A stretch of DNA of 64,000 nt, from positions 57,806,439 through 57,870,438 of the forward strand of contig NC_060062.1 in NCBI RefSeq assembly GCF_020283565.1. Reading direction: 5' to 3'. The first letter of the stretch is position 1. Each line of letters starts with the position of its first letter. Position numbers and translations under genes: made by a program. Shown here piece by piece: positions 1 to 11,142 of the stretch. This DNA is from Trifolium pratense. Taxonomy: Eukaryota; Streptophyta; Magnoliopsida; Fabales; Fabaceae. Under the pieces are notes generated by a model. It saw nothing but the letters and a program-made list of their open reading frames with translations, did no database searches and had not been told where the DNA came from.

Positions 1-1
1 A

Positions 2-3000
2 GATATTTGGGATGCTATGCGATTGAAGTATAAAGGTTCCACCAAGGTGAAACGAGCTCAACTTCAAGCCTTGCGCAAAGAGTTTGAAGTTCTTGAGATG
101 GGGGAGAGTGAAACAGTCAATGAATTCTTTGCAAGAACAATGGTTGTAGCAAACAAGATGACTTCCCATGGTGAAAGAATGGAACAAGTCACAATTGTAG
201 AAAAGATTTTGTGTTCTATGCCTGAAAGATTCAACTATGTTACTTGCTCGATAGAAGAATCTAATGATGTTACCCAACTTTCAATTGATGCACTTCAAAG
301 CAGTCTCATTGTTCATGAGCAAAGAATGAAAGGGAAACATACTAGTCATGATGAACAAGCCCTGAAGGCTGCCAATGCAGGCAGAGGGAGGGGAAGAAGC
401 TCTTCAAGGGGGCGTGGCAGAGGAAGAATTAATAGGGAAAATGTGGAATGCTTTAAGTGTCACAAGTTAGGACACTATAGAAATGAGTGCCCCACTTGGG
501 AAGAGGCTGCAAAATATGCTGAGTTTGATGGTGAGGAAGAAATGCTTCTCATGGCCAACACCAATCAAGATGAATTTGAATATGAAAAATGGTACTTAGA
601 TTCAGGATGCAGCAACCACATGGTTGGAAATAAAAAGTGGTTATATGAACTTGATGAAAACTATAGAGATGTGGTGAAACTTGGAGATGACTCAAAAATG
701 AATGTTATGGGCAAGGGAAATATCAAGCTGAACATCAATGGTAGAATTCATTTAATAACTGAGGTATATTACATTCCTGGCCTTAAAACCAATCTACTTA
801 GCATTGGACAAATTCAACAGAAGAATGTAACCATCATTTTCAAAAATGACAGTTGCAGAATCTTTCATGATGACAAAGGTTTACTCTTCTCTACTCAGAT
901 GTCAGCCAATAGAATGTACATTGTTAATGTTGTAGTAATAACCCCTAAGTGCTTGAAAGTTTCAAATGATGATCTAGCCAGACTATGGCATGATAGATTT
1001 GCTCATTTGAGCATCAAAGGTCTGAACATTTTGGCCAAAAAGGATATGGTAAAAGGTCTACCAACATTGGATGAGATTGATGCAAAATGTGTAGATTGCT
1101 TGACTGGCAAGCAACACAGAGAAACCATTCCTAAACAGGCTACTTGGAGAGCCAGCAAGAGATTGGAACTGATTCACTCTGATATATGTGGCCCCATCAA
1201 TCCAAGGAGCAATGGAGGGAACAGGTACTTTATAACCTTCACAGATGACTTCTCAAGAAAAACTTGGATCTATTTTTTGAAAGAAAAATCTAGTGCATTA
1301 GATACTTTCAAAACTTTTAAAGCATTAGTTGAAAAAGAATCTTAATGTGTAATACAATGCCTAAGAACAGATAGGGGTGGTGAATTTGTATCAACTACTT
1401 TTAATGACTTTTGTAGCAAGCAAGGAATAAAAAGACAGTTGACCACTACTCCACAGCAGAATGGGGTATCTGAAAGAAAGAATAGGACATTGATGAATAT
1501 GGTTAGAAGCATGTCAGCTGGAAGGAATGTACCTAAAACTTTCTGGCCTGAAGCAGTTAAATGAGCTATCTATGTCATGAACAGAAGCCCTACTTTGTCT
1601 ATCAAAAACATGACATCTGAAGAAGCTTGGAGTGGAAACAAGCCTACTGTTCATCACTTTAGGGTGTTTGGTTGCTTAGCATTTGCTCACATACCAGATG
1701 CTCAAAGAACCAAACTAGATGACAAGAGTATCAAATGCATCCTTTTGGGAGTTAGTGAGGAATCAAAAGCCTACAAGCTGTATGATCCAAAGAAGCAAAA
1801 AATTATTGTCAGCAGAGATGTGATATTTGAAGAAAAGAAAGGTTGGGAGTGGAGTAAACCTGGCACTAAGAAAAATAGTGAAGTTACTGTAGATGAATTT
1901 GAAGCAGAAACAAATGAACCAGTCACAATTGAGACAAGTGACAATGATGATGAGAGTGACTCTGATATGAGTGAACCTTTGAATCCAATACAAACTCCAA
2001 GTGACTCTGATAATGAGAATCAAGCATCAACTTCACTAGCTCCAAGAAGCAGAAGACCACCTGCAGGTCTCAGTGATTATGTGTCAGGAAGTGAACTTGA
2101 CAATGAAGAAGAATTACACAACCTTGCCATCTACACTCCTGCAGAAGATCCAAAAAACTATGAAGAAGCTGCAAAACTTGACATTTGGAAAATTGCAATG
2201 GATCAAGAGATGGAGTCAATTAAAAACAATGATACTTGACAGTTGACTAGCTTACCAGATGGAGCCAATGCAATTGGAGTCAAATGGATTTTCAAAACAA
2301 AGTATAATGAAAAGGGAGAGATAGAGAAGCATAAAGCTAGGCTGGTTGCTAAGGGATACAGTCAAAAGTATGGAATTGATTATAATGAGGTCTTTGCTCT
2401 AGTTGCAAGGTGGGATACTATAAGAACTATTCTTGCCTTAGCTGCCAAGGAAAACTGGAATGTGTTCCAATTAGATGTAAAAAGTGCCTTTTTACATGGT
2501 GAATTGGATGAAGACATCTATGTGGAGCAACCTCTTGGCTATCAAAAGGGCAGCAAGAACAAGGTATACAAACTGAAAAAGGCCTTGTATGGTTTGAAGC
2601 AAGCTCCCAGGGCATGGTACAGTAAAATTGAAAGCTACTTCAACCTAGAAAAATTTGAAAGGCGCTCTCATGAATATATTTTGTTTGTGAAATTTGGTGA
2701 TGGTGGGAAAATTCTGATTGTGAGTTTATATGTTGATGACTTAATTTGTACTGGTAATGACATGGATATGGTTCATTCCTTCAAAGAATCAATGAAAAGG
2801 AAATTTGCCATGATTGATTTAGGAAAAATGAAATACTTTCTTGGAGTTGAAGTTATTCAATCTGAGAAAGGTATATTCATAAACCAATACAAATATGCAG
2901 TTGAAATTCTAAAGAGATTTGGAATGGAGAGTTGCAATGAAGTATGCAGCCCAATTGTGCCTGGATGCAAGCTTGTCAAGAATTAAAGTGGAATTGCTAC

Positions 3001-3682
3001 TGATGCTAGAGAGTACAAGCAGATGGTTGGATGTTTAATGTATCTGCTTGCTACAAGACCTGACCTAGCTTACTCTGTATGTTTAGTTGCTAGATTTATG
3101 GATAGGCCAACTGAGATGCATGTTGTAGCCATAAAAAGAATCATGAGGTACTTGAAAGGCACACTTACTGATGGTATTATGTATAATCACTTTACTGAAG
3201 AAATGGAACTGGTTGGATGGTCAGATTCTGACTATGCAGGAGATTTGGATGATAGAAAGAGCACATCAGGCTATGTGTTTATGCTTGGATCAGGTGCTAT
3301 ATCGTGGTCATCAAAGAAGCAACCCATTGTAACACTATATACAACTGAGGCTGAGTATGTTGCAGCTTCACATTGTGCTTGTCAATGTATATGGTTGAAG
3401 AGTGTTCTGAAGCATTTGAAAATTGGACAGGGTAACACTACTATGATCTACTGTGGTAACAGCTCATCTATCAAATTGTCAAAGAATCCCATTATGCATG
3501 GTCGTTGCAAACATATAGATGTGAGATTTCACTTCTTGAGAAATCTAGCAAGAGAAGGAATTGTGGAGCTTAAGCATTGCACTTCTCAGGAACAACTAGC
3601 TGATTTGATGACAAAACCATTGAAGCTAGACACTTTTGTGAAGTTAAAGAAAGAGTTGGGAATGATAGCTGCTCAAAAATAA
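2..3682 (+). pseudogene. Ty1/copia gag-pol polyprotein, 5'-truncated by window, four in-frame stops
   Basis: One reading frame runs from the window edge through the copia order gag, protease, integrase, reverse transcriptase, RNase H. Visible motifs are a CCHC zinc knuckle (CFKCHKLGHYRNEC), protease core WYLDSGCSNHM, GAG pre-integrase LWHDRFAHL, integrase HSDICGP / RTDRGGEF / NGVSERKNRT, RT DVKSAFLHGELDE and YVDDLICTG, and RNase H SDSDYAGDLDDRKST and KHIDVRFHFLRNL. The frame is never shifted, but stops interrupt it at 1343-1345 (TAA), 1562-1564 (TGA), 2237-2239 (TGA) and 2984-2986 (TAA). The two TGA codons sit where copia proteins usually have tryptophan. It would have copied and integrated the element but is now dead by point mutation. 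The 5' LTR lies outside the window. Confidence 0.95.
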
Positions 3683-3847
3683 GCCTGCTTGTGAAACCTG
3701 CCTTGCCTGGCCTGTATGCTTCTTAGACCTATCAGCAGTTGAGCATGCCTATGAGCACACCAGAATCATATGTATTTGTAGCTTGTTTGGTTTTAGTTTT
3801 GTTATCTTGTTTACATCCTTTTATTGATAATTGTATAGTTATACAAT

Positions 3848-3859
3848 TAGGGGAGGATA
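3848..3859 (+). other. Polypurine tract of the copia element
   Basis: A purine run (AGGGGAGGA) ends directly before the TG that opens the 3' LTR at 3860. This is the usual plus-strand primer site of an LTR retrotransposon. Confidence 0.7.
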
Positions 3860-4002
3860 TGTTGTGTATTGGGCCTCATTATAGGCTTAGGCCCATTGTG
3901 TAATTGGTGTACTTTGGTCCATTGACTTGTATTAGGTGTGTTGCCTATATAAGACCATTATGGATGATGAATAAGATTAAGAAGGTTAGTTTGAACCTTA
4001 AC
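3860..4002 (+). repeat. 3' LTR of the copia element (short)
   Basis: It begins TGTTGTGTATTGGG right after the polypurine tract and carries a TATA-like CCTATATAAG near 3943. The right end is placed at the ACA near 4002, before an A/T homopolymer at 4031-4062. That end is uncertain, because the 5' LTR and the target duplication are not in the window for comparison. Confidence 0.6.
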
Positions 4003-4030
4003 AATTTTGAGGAGCTATTTATTAGTATTA

Positions 4031-4061
<31 letters not shown>

Positions 4062-4159
4062 ACTAAAACTCTTTTACTCAATAAACAAAACTAACACTTA
4101 AGATGGTGTGATTCTTGTGAATAAAATAAAAATCCTGCTTCAACATTCCAATACTTGGC

Positions 4160-4381
4160 TTATTTGAAGCCCAGCTGTGATATCCACCTTGCAGCATACA
4201 TTGGACCATTGTGAGTATTAGTTCCATTTCCTTCTTTTTTTTCCCCCTTTAGAATCATTGTCGTATACAAAGTTGAGGAATCAAGATCCTCCCATTCATT
4301 TTCAAAGAAAGGAAAATTATTGTATTCCAATAACTTTCGTATTGTGTTTTTTAAGCCACTCTCAAGGTGTACGTGCAACAT
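4160..4381 (-). other. Unrecognised 73-codon ORF, possible exon fragment
   Basis: The ORF has a less biased composition than its surroundings (segments such as FPFFENEWEDLDSS and GPMYAARWISQLG). It could be a captured exon or an old gene scrap. I do not recognise the family, and chance is a fair alternative. Confidence 0.15.
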
Positions 4382-4401
4382 AAATGGATCACATAATTTT
4401 G

Positions 4402-4594
4402 GAGTTCAGGTTCCCTCCATTTATTATCTCTCCATTTATTCTCCATTTAGAGAGAGATAGACACAAAAAAAAATTAGTGGGGTCCACAAATTAGTGGGAC
4501 CAACTTTTAATGGGTCCCACTAATTTTTAATGTGTCTATCTCTCTCTAAATGGAGAATAAATGGAGGGATAATAAATGGAGAGAACCCAAACTC
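4402..4594. mobile_element. 193-bp MULE-type MITE with 9-bp TSD
   Basis: The element is nearly a perfect fold-back: arms of about 75 bp start GAGTTCAGGTTC on the left and GAGTTTGGGTTC on the reversed right. It is flanked by the direct repeat ATAATTTTG at 4393-4401 and 4595-4603. A 9-bp duplication with long TIRs fits the Mutator superfamily. There is no coding capacity. Confidence 0.8.
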
Positions 4595-4699
4595 ATAATT
4601 TTGGCTAAATTAGAAACTTAGTCCTTTATAATATAAGAAAAAATAAAAAAATTATTCTTTTAACTTATTTTGTGATTTCATTTTAATTCTATAACTACT

Positions 4700-4870
4700 C
4701 CTTCAGTTTCTTTTTAAGTGTTCTTTTAGAACAGTAACACCAAATTAAAAAAGTGTATTTTCGAACCTTAGTTTTCTTTTATACCCTAATTTTAATTCAC
4801 CGATAAATTTTTATTTTTTTTACACACATTTCTCTTTCCAATAAATATAATATATGAGGTACAAATATGC
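4700..4870. mobile_element. Truncated Stowaway-like MITE
   Basis: It starts ACTCCTTCAGTTTC and runs on with sequence clearly related to the left half of the intact element at 37516-37828 (shared TTTTAATTCACC and TCTTTCCAATAAAT blocks). The right terminus is missing. Confidence 0.5.
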
Positions 4871-4989
4871 ATGAGATTAATTTTGTCCTTTTCCATTTAT
4901 ATAGTTCACCTTCTTTCTCTTAATTTTAAAGTTCATGTCTTCAGCATACTTCTTCATCTTTTCTTAATTGCTATTCTTCACTTGATTTA

Positions 4990-6110
4990 ATTCTTAATAG
5001 CTATTCTTCGCTTGACAAACAACATTTAGTCTCGGAAGGAAGCTCACACTAACTAACCAAAAACCGACGCTAACGCCTATTTAGTGTCAGATTAGCATCA
5101 ATGTCGGGCTTGAGGCTAAAACACTTGAGACTAAAAGGTAAAGTCGGCTAATGCCATCCATCTCTATGGTTAGCATCGGCTTAGCCGACTTAAAGATGCA
5201 CTCTAATGTCATCCAACACTATATTAGTCAACGCCTAGAAAGCCAACAAAATAATATAGCATCGGATAACTCCGATGCTAAAGTCAACTTTCATAAGTCA
5301 ATCAATTATGCTAGAGTCAGACCTAACCGACGCTGAAGTCAACTTTCATAAGTCCAGTGGGTGAGTGATTCGTGAGTTCTCCGGTAACATTGAGGGATTT
5401 TGGTGAGTTAGAATTTTGAGTTTGTTCATTTGAGTGAGAGTTTGGTGACATTTAGGGATTTCGAATGTTTGGTAACATTTAGGGATTTTGTGAGTTTGTG
5501 ACCGAGAGTTTGTTCATTAAGTGAGGGTTTTGTGAGTTTGTGAGTGATAGTTTTCCTTTGTTTATTTAGGGAATTTGACTAAGAGTTTATAGTCAACTTT
5601 CATAAGTCCGATGGGTGAGTGATTCGTGAGTTCTCCGGTGACATTTAGGGATTTTGGTGAGTTAAGATTTTGAGTTTGTTCATTGAGTGAGAGTTTGGTG
5701 ACATTTAGAGATTTCGAGAGTTTGGTGATATTTAGGAATTTTGTGAGTTTGTGACAGAGAGTTTTGTTCATTGAGTGAGGGTTTTGTGAGTTTGTGAGGG
5801 TTTTCCTTTGTTCATTTTGAAATTTTGACTAAGAGTTTTTTTTTTTGTTTTTGCTAAGTGAATTTTTATTTTTTTTGTTTGACTAGGAGAAGAGGTGACA
5901 ATTGGGATATGTGCCAAAAAAATAAGAGAGAAGAAAGTGAGGGAAAAATTGTTGGGTGAAAAAATAATATGTGGTAGCTTGAACCTTTTTATAGCCTAGC
6001 GTCGGATGAGCCGATGCTAATATACTAAAAAATTAAAAAGGGTGATGTCTAGCGTCGGTGTACGGGAGCAGACGCTAAAAGGACTCTAAAAACCTATTTT
6101 GTAGTTTACT
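4990..6110. mobile_element. CACTA-like non-autonomous element (subterminal repeats)
   Basis: Both ends carry several copies of an AGCGTCGG / CCGACGCT motif in both orientations (left about 5066-5335, right about 5997-6080). Such subterminal arrays are typical of plant CACTA elements. No clean CACTACAAGAAA terminus is visible at either end, so the limits are approximate. The middle is a tandem duplication listed separately. Confidence 0.45.
5337..5840 (+). repeat. Tandem duplication, about 250 bp x 2
   Basis: Two copies (about 5337-5590 and 5592-5840) share AGTCAACTTTCATAAGTCC at the start and TTTGACTAAGAGTTT at the end, with point differences. Both are rich in GTGAG(T/A)GTTTG words. No coding role is seen. 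Confidence 0.75.
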
Positions 6111-6270
6111 TTCACACATTATGACTAAGATCATATATTCTTTATTTTAATATTGGCTTAAATGCAGTTTTATCCCCTCTATTTTGAATATATCAAAATT
6201 TTATCCCTTTTTTTAAAATCCAGAATTTTACCCCATATTCTATAATTCTTTGGATTTTACCACCCCTACA

Positions 6271-6375
6271 CTACAAGAAAATCTGGGATTAGCTACGATG
6301 ACTTTTGTAGTTAATTGGTAGTTATTTTCTAGTAAAATAATATTGTCGTCCAAGACACTACATTTCGACAAAATA
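6271..6375 (+). mobile_element. CACTA-type terminus (left end)
   Basis: CACTACAAGAAAA at 6271 is the canonical plant CACTA terminal sequence, followed by AGCTACGATGACTTTTGTAG. No matching right end was found nearby, and a SINE follows at once, so this is probably an orphan end. Confidence 0.5.
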
Positions 6376-6391
6376 GGACAGTTCTTATTTT

Positions 6392-6484
6392 TTTTGGTTT
6401 ACAAATGTTTGGCAACGAGGATCGAACCCAAGACCTCATGCATATCACCCAAATTTCTCACCACTAGACCAAACCTAGTGGCTT
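6392..6484 (-). mobile_element. tRNA-derived SINE with 16-bp target duplication
   Basis: On the - strand it reads an A-box-like TAGTGGTCTAGTGG, then a B-box GGTTCGATCC, then a short A tail. It is flanked by GGACAGTTCTTATTTT (6376-6391) and GGACAGTCCTTATTTT (6485-6500), a direct duplication with one mismatch. Pol III promoter boxes plus target duplication are the marks of a SINE. Confidence 0.75.
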
Positions 6485-6499
6485 GGACAGTCCTTATTT

Positions 6500-6960
6500 T
6501 ACAAAGAAACTTTTTATAAAAATTTCAAATGAAAATTTGGTTTGAATAATTATTCTTAAAATGTGATTTTAGGTATTTGATCATTTTATTGAAACTTTTT
6601 TTGGATGTCAAAATTTCGAAAAATCACTTAATTTTGAAGTTATTTTCAAATAGATTTTCATAATCTTGTACCAAAAAAAATAGATTTTCATAAAAATCAT
6701 TTTTGAAATACAACTTTTTGAAAATCCATTTTTTTTAAAGCTGAAACAAAGAGACCCTAATTCACTTGATTTTATTGAGTATGTACTAGCGTATGAACAT
6801 TTAAAATTAAATCATATATCTTTGGTAAAAAAAAAAAACGAATTATATTTTTTTTTACGGAAAAGTTATAAAAATAAACAAATTAAATCTTCAATGACTG
6901 ATAACCCTTTGTCATTATAAAAAAAAAAATTATCATCTTTTTTAAGCAAACAAACTTAAT
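6500..6960. other. AT-rich stretch, nothing recognised
   Basis: Homopolymer-rich sequence with no ORF, repeat boundary or RNA signal that I can support. Confidence 0.5.
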
Positions 6961-7110
6961 TCATATCATTAATTAATAAATGTTCAATAGATAGAAATAA
7001 TTTCAAATCTATGAAAATTAGCCTAAAATTTGGTCGCCCAAACAAGAATATGAGCAACGAAATTTGTTTGTCTCACAACAAGCTTAACCTCAAAGTTTAT
7101 CGTGTCTAAG
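6960..7110 (-). mobile_element. LINE 3'-end fragment (RNase H tail)
   Basis: This stretch is a diverged copy of the segment at 18260-18420, sharing TTGGTCGCCC and CAAAGTTTAT blocks in the same order. There the - strand encodes the C-terminal RNase H end of a plant LINE. Here the frame is lost. Confidence 0.5.
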
Positions 7111-7753
7111 TTTATTTATTTTTGTTGAAATTCTCTAAAAAAATTATTGAGTTAAACCAGAGTATATTATTGAGTTTGACATGTAATTGAGAACTAGTTT
7201 AAAAACATCTGCATTCGGACGAGTCTATTGATTTTTATCGGATATTTAGTTTTGTCATTATATTATCGTGGAAAATTTATTTAGAATAAAATAATTAAAA
7301 AGCTGTTATATAATATTATTAATTGTGTTATTTCTTGTAATTAAATTTATTAAATGAATAATTTGATTATAATTATCAATGAGAAATGTTTATCTAATTT
7401 TTTTGATAGGAAAAGGAATTAATATGTGTTTTCTTTTTGTTCTATTCATCGTATTCTTTCTATATTTTTATATAATTTTTTATTGACTAAATTTTCTTTA
7501 ATCTTTTTTATTCTTCTGTTTTATTCTTAGTTTTAAGCATATCATATTTTTATTGTAATTATCCTGTATTCTTTCTATATTTTTTTATATATATTTTTTA
7601 GTGATACAAAACTTGGAATGTGGTTAAACCTACTAAGGATAAATTTGATAGGAATCGATTTTATTATATTAAGAAGTAGTTTAGTAGTAGTTTTTTTTCT
7701 TCTATTTTCATGCATGTTATTTTTTTTATTATCCTATATTCTTTCTATATATA

Positions 7754-8175
7754 CTCGCTCCATTTTTTTTATAAGTGTCCAGTTTTATCAGATTTAACGT
7801 TTCTAATTAACTGTCCAGTTTGTGTTATAAGGATACGATTTGTCAATTATATCCTTTGTCAATCATTCTTATCTTTTTCAATAATTTTTTTATATATATT
7901 TGAAAAACTAAAGTTTGTTTTCTTTAAACAAAGTTTTTTTTAAAAAAAAAAAGAAAGTTTGTTCTTTTTTTTTAGGATAGGAAAGTTTGTTCCTTCCTTG
8001 TTATATTCAGATTTAAACAGAATTTGTTACTAATATATTTTTTTTGTATAACGATAAATTTATTTGAAAGTGTGCAAGCAAATATGAATTTATTAAAATA
8101 GATAAGGTGTAAAAATACACTTTCTTAATTTGGTGTTATCTTTCTAACTGGACACTTATAAAAAAACTGAGGGAA
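7754..8175. mobile_element. Stowaway-like MITE, 422 bp
   Basis: Termini CTCGCTCC and (reversed) TTCCCTCA, each followed by a run of T and ATAAGTGTCCAGTT, form inverted repeats of about 30 bp. The element is flanked by TA on both sides (7752-7753, 8176-8177), as expected for Tc1/mariner-type Stowaway elements. It is non-coding. Confidence 0.7.
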
Positions 8176-8245
8176 TATTTTTTTTTCTATTTTTAAGCAT
8201 GCTATTTTTTTATTTTTTTTATTTATTTATTTTATATTCTTTATT

Positions 8246-8750
8246 TATAATAGCCGGCCAGGCACGCGTGTTCCGCGCCTGCCTGTGTCTAACTTATTTC
8301 CAATTAAGAAAGATATGTCTTATGTTATGGTGAGTTTGTTAATAAAAAATTTTGCTGCTAAAAAAAAGATGTACATTATGTTATGGTGAGTTTGTTAATA
8401 AAAGATTTTTATTGCTACTAAAAAAATCAAGGCTATTATTGGTATTATGAAAAGTTCACACCAAAATTCATGTTTCTTCTTTATATAGTACTAGCGGGCC
8501 AGGCAAGCACGTTCCGCGCCTATCTGTGTCTAACTTATGTAAAAAAAAAAAGATATGCCTTATATTATGATCAGTTTGTTAATAAAAGATTTTTGCTGCT
8601 AAAAAAAAGTGTATTATGTTATGGTGAATTTGTTAATAATTTTTTTTTATCGCTACTAAAAACAATAAAGGGTATTGTTGATACTACGAAAAGTCCACAC
8701 CAAAACTCATGTATCCTTTTAATATATAGTATAGAAGATAACTATATATT
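8246..8750 (+). repeat. Imperfect tandem pair, about 245 bp each, GC-rich head
   Basis: Two copies start with GCC(or GGG)CCAGGCA...GTTCCGCGCCT...CTGTGTCTAACTTAT (about 8253 and 8494). Both go on through GTTAATAAAAGATTTTT and TCCACACCAAAACTCATG. The GC-rich head in AT-rich DNA recalls Helitron-associated repeats, but I see no clear 5' TC or 3' CTRR end. Confidence 0.5.
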
Positions 8751-9124
8751 ACTGTAGTAGTAGATTTTTTTTTTTATTCAGATATTACAGCTTGATGAAA
8801 AGTCTCATAGCCTAGTGGTTTAGTTATTGTTAATTTCCTACATGTTGAGGAATCAAAACTCATATATGCCATTCTGTTTTATTTTTTTCTTCTGTATTTT
8901 CAAGTCTGTTTTAAAAAATATATAATTTACAAAAAGTGAAAGCAAAGGAGATTGAAACGCACGACATCTTGACGACGGGTAAAGATAACAACCGCTACGA
9001 CATGTTGTAACTTTTGGTGCGTTATATAATATTTATAAACGATTATGATCGTGTTGATCAGGAGATTGCGACTGCACCGGCGTTGAAGGTGGTTGAAAGC
9101 GTTGAAGGTGGTTGAAACCCCTGT

Positions 9125-9627
9125 TGGAGCGGAGGAGGGTTGTGTACCTGCAGGCACTCCGACGCTCAAGTCAGTTTGTGTGTGAGTAGGTTTTCTTTTC
9201 TAAAAAAATGCGTATCTTGTGAATGAAGTGGAGTCACATATATATAGCCCCAGCGCAGGGCCAAGGCCCTTGATGGCATTAATGGCCATCAAGTGGCTGC
9301 CGAAAAATGGCTTGGGAGCCTTGATGTGCAGTAAATGCCCATCATTCCGGTTTACGGCCGTTACGATACGTGAGAGTATCAGACCGTTGGAGAGTCGAGC
9401 AAGTCTCGCGGGCTCTTCATGGTAGGCTTACTCGGGATGTATTTGTTCGACATCCTCTGGTGCTCGAGCACCTATGCTCGGCCCAGAACAGGTTACTTGA
9501 TAAAAATACATTTAAACAAGTTGCTTCTTCTTCAACCTTCAGCCGGGTCTAATCGACCCGGTTTCAGATCCGTGATATCCTGCAAAATATCCGACGGTTT
9601 CAGGTCATTTAAACGTCGAAAATAACA
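9125..9627 (-). repeat. Ty3/gypsy-like LTR remnant
   Basis: On the - strand it opens TGTTATTTTCGACG at 9627. It is unusually GC-rich in U3, has a TATATATA box around 9238-9246, and ends around GACTTGAGCGTCGGAGTGCC and TGCAGGTAC, a U5 signature common in plant gypsy LTRs. Neither a partner LTR nor a target duplication is evident, so it may be a solo or truncated LTR. Confidence 0.6.
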
Positions 9628-9629
9628 AT

Positions 9630-10345
9630 TAATTACTCAGAAAAATCACAAAAACGATTTGTAATACTTTTATGATTTTAATTTTGATTCAAATCGTCTA
9701 AAACAAATCACCTAAACTTAGATTTTTTAAAAACCTGAAAACATATCTTGCCACCGTCGCATATGCTACCACTAATACTACTCGATTTAGATGAATCAAA
9801 TCCATTAAAACTGCTCAATTTGTTTCAAATCATATGAGTTTAATAAAATTTTCTAAAAACAATGAATCTTGAGATTGAAATTTTGAGTTTGAAATCTTAT
9901 GGATTTAAGATTTTCTAGTATTATGCATCAAAGTTGAATAGAGATGGATGATATACAACATAGTTGTTGTTGACAGCAAAGTTGAATAGATTATAACAAT
10001 TATAATATAATATATACTTAATTTGATAGGTGCAATAAATAAAAGTTTTAAAAGGTTCATCATAGACTTGTGCTGATGTGGCATAAGTTGGTATTTGATT
10101 GAATTTGATTGGTGCATGTCAACATAAGGCAACTACCCTTAATTTATGTAAGGGTTAATTATAAAAAATCTTTAGAAAATATTATATAAATTAATTTCAC
10201 ATATATTTAAGATTTAAGAGAAAATATCATTAAGTCAAAAAAAGAGAAAATATCATTAGATTTATATTTGGAATTCTACTTGGAATATTTTTATAATTTA
10301 TTTTAAGAATATTATTTAAAAATATATTTTCTATTACAATTTAGT
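9630..10345. other. AT-rich intergenic stretch
   Basis: No gene is seen. A segment near 10075-10150 (GCTGATGTGGCATAA, then GGCAACTACCCTTAATTTATGTAAGGGT) resembles the dispersed repeat at 46040-46150 and in the 3.68-kb tandem unit. Confidence 0.4.
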
Positions 10346-10349
10346 TTTA

Positions 10350-10358
10350 TATATAAAG
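10350..10358 (+). promoter_or_regulatory. TATA box upstream of the 120-codon ORF
   Basis: TATATATAA lies about 115 bp before the ATG at 10470, a plausible plant core-promoter spacing. A related stretch with CTATATAAGG recurs near 12301 without the ORF. Confidence 0.35.
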
Positions 10359-10469
10359 CTACAAATATAATCTTAAAACGGGTTTTCTACATATAACACA
10401 TCTCATATATTTTTACAATTTCACAAACAACCCTATAATTTTTTTTTCCGAAGCCGAAAAGAAGTGTCC

Positions 10470-10832
10470 ATGAAGAACAAGATTTATCTGTGTGTTGCAG
10501 CGATTCTAGCGTGTTTTTATGTTTTTATAAGTTTTTCCTATTGGAATTCGAAGGATGAAACTGAGACGGAGCAAATATCATATTATTTGACAACAAATAA
10601 TAGAGCCATAGCTACAGCCATTACTGCAATAGTCATGTACAATCCTCAACGAATTTCACAGTTTATAGGAAAAATTATGAACAATTATTCTGTTACGAAA
10701 TCAACATATTCAAGACCAAACTTCCAATATCCGAAGTTTATACATGATATACCATGGAAGTTGGTTGCGTTTATGTCAATCTATTGGATTTCTATAAACA
10801 TCCTATCCAATACAAGATTGGGAGGAAGATAA
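10470..10832 (+). CDS. Hypothetical small membrane protein (120 aa)
   Basis: The first ATG in frame is at 10470. Residues about 5-25 (IYLCVAAILACFYVFISFSYW) are strongly hydrophobic and could be a signal anchor. A second hydrophobic segment follows near residues 95-115 (LVAFMSIYWISINIL). The middle is polar, with a mild acidic patch (DETETEQ). I do not recognise the family and cannot name a function. In favour of a real gene are the length, the two membrane segments and a TATA box upstream. Against are the lack of any known domain and the transposon-rich setting. A chance ORF, or part of an unrecognised element, remains possible. Confidence 0.35.
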   Translation: MKNKIYLCVAAILACFYVFISFSYWNSKDETETEQISYYLTTNNRAIATAITAIVMYNPQRISQFIGKIMNNYSVTKSTYSRPNFQYPKFIHDIPWKLVAFMSIYWISINILSNTRLGGR

Positions 10833-11142
10833 TGCTAGGTATTGTTTAAATAATATAGGTATTGTTTAAATAATATAGTTTTTATTTTATGTTTTAGTTT
10901 AGGGAGGAAGAGATTTTATGCTAATCCTTCCCATCTTCATTTATATTATATTGTTTATTCGAACTTTCTTTTTTTTTTAAATCTTAATGTGAGTTTTTAT
11001 GTTATATGGTTTTTTTTTTATTTTATTTTGGTATTAATCGTCTTTTGAAAATTTAGAGTTCGGCTGCATAGTAAGTAAAATCCAACTAAAAATTATTCGA
11101 ATAAGTATCAAACTCGAGCTTAACTACGTGTCCGGTTAGGAA

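Noticed and set aside
1763..2023. ORF on - over the copia pol
   Set aside because: Antisense shadow of the clear + strand polyprotein.
7710..7943. 77-codon hydrophobic ORF
   Set aside because: Lies mostly inside a Stowaway MITE; its F/I/L-rich content is explained by T-rich DNA.
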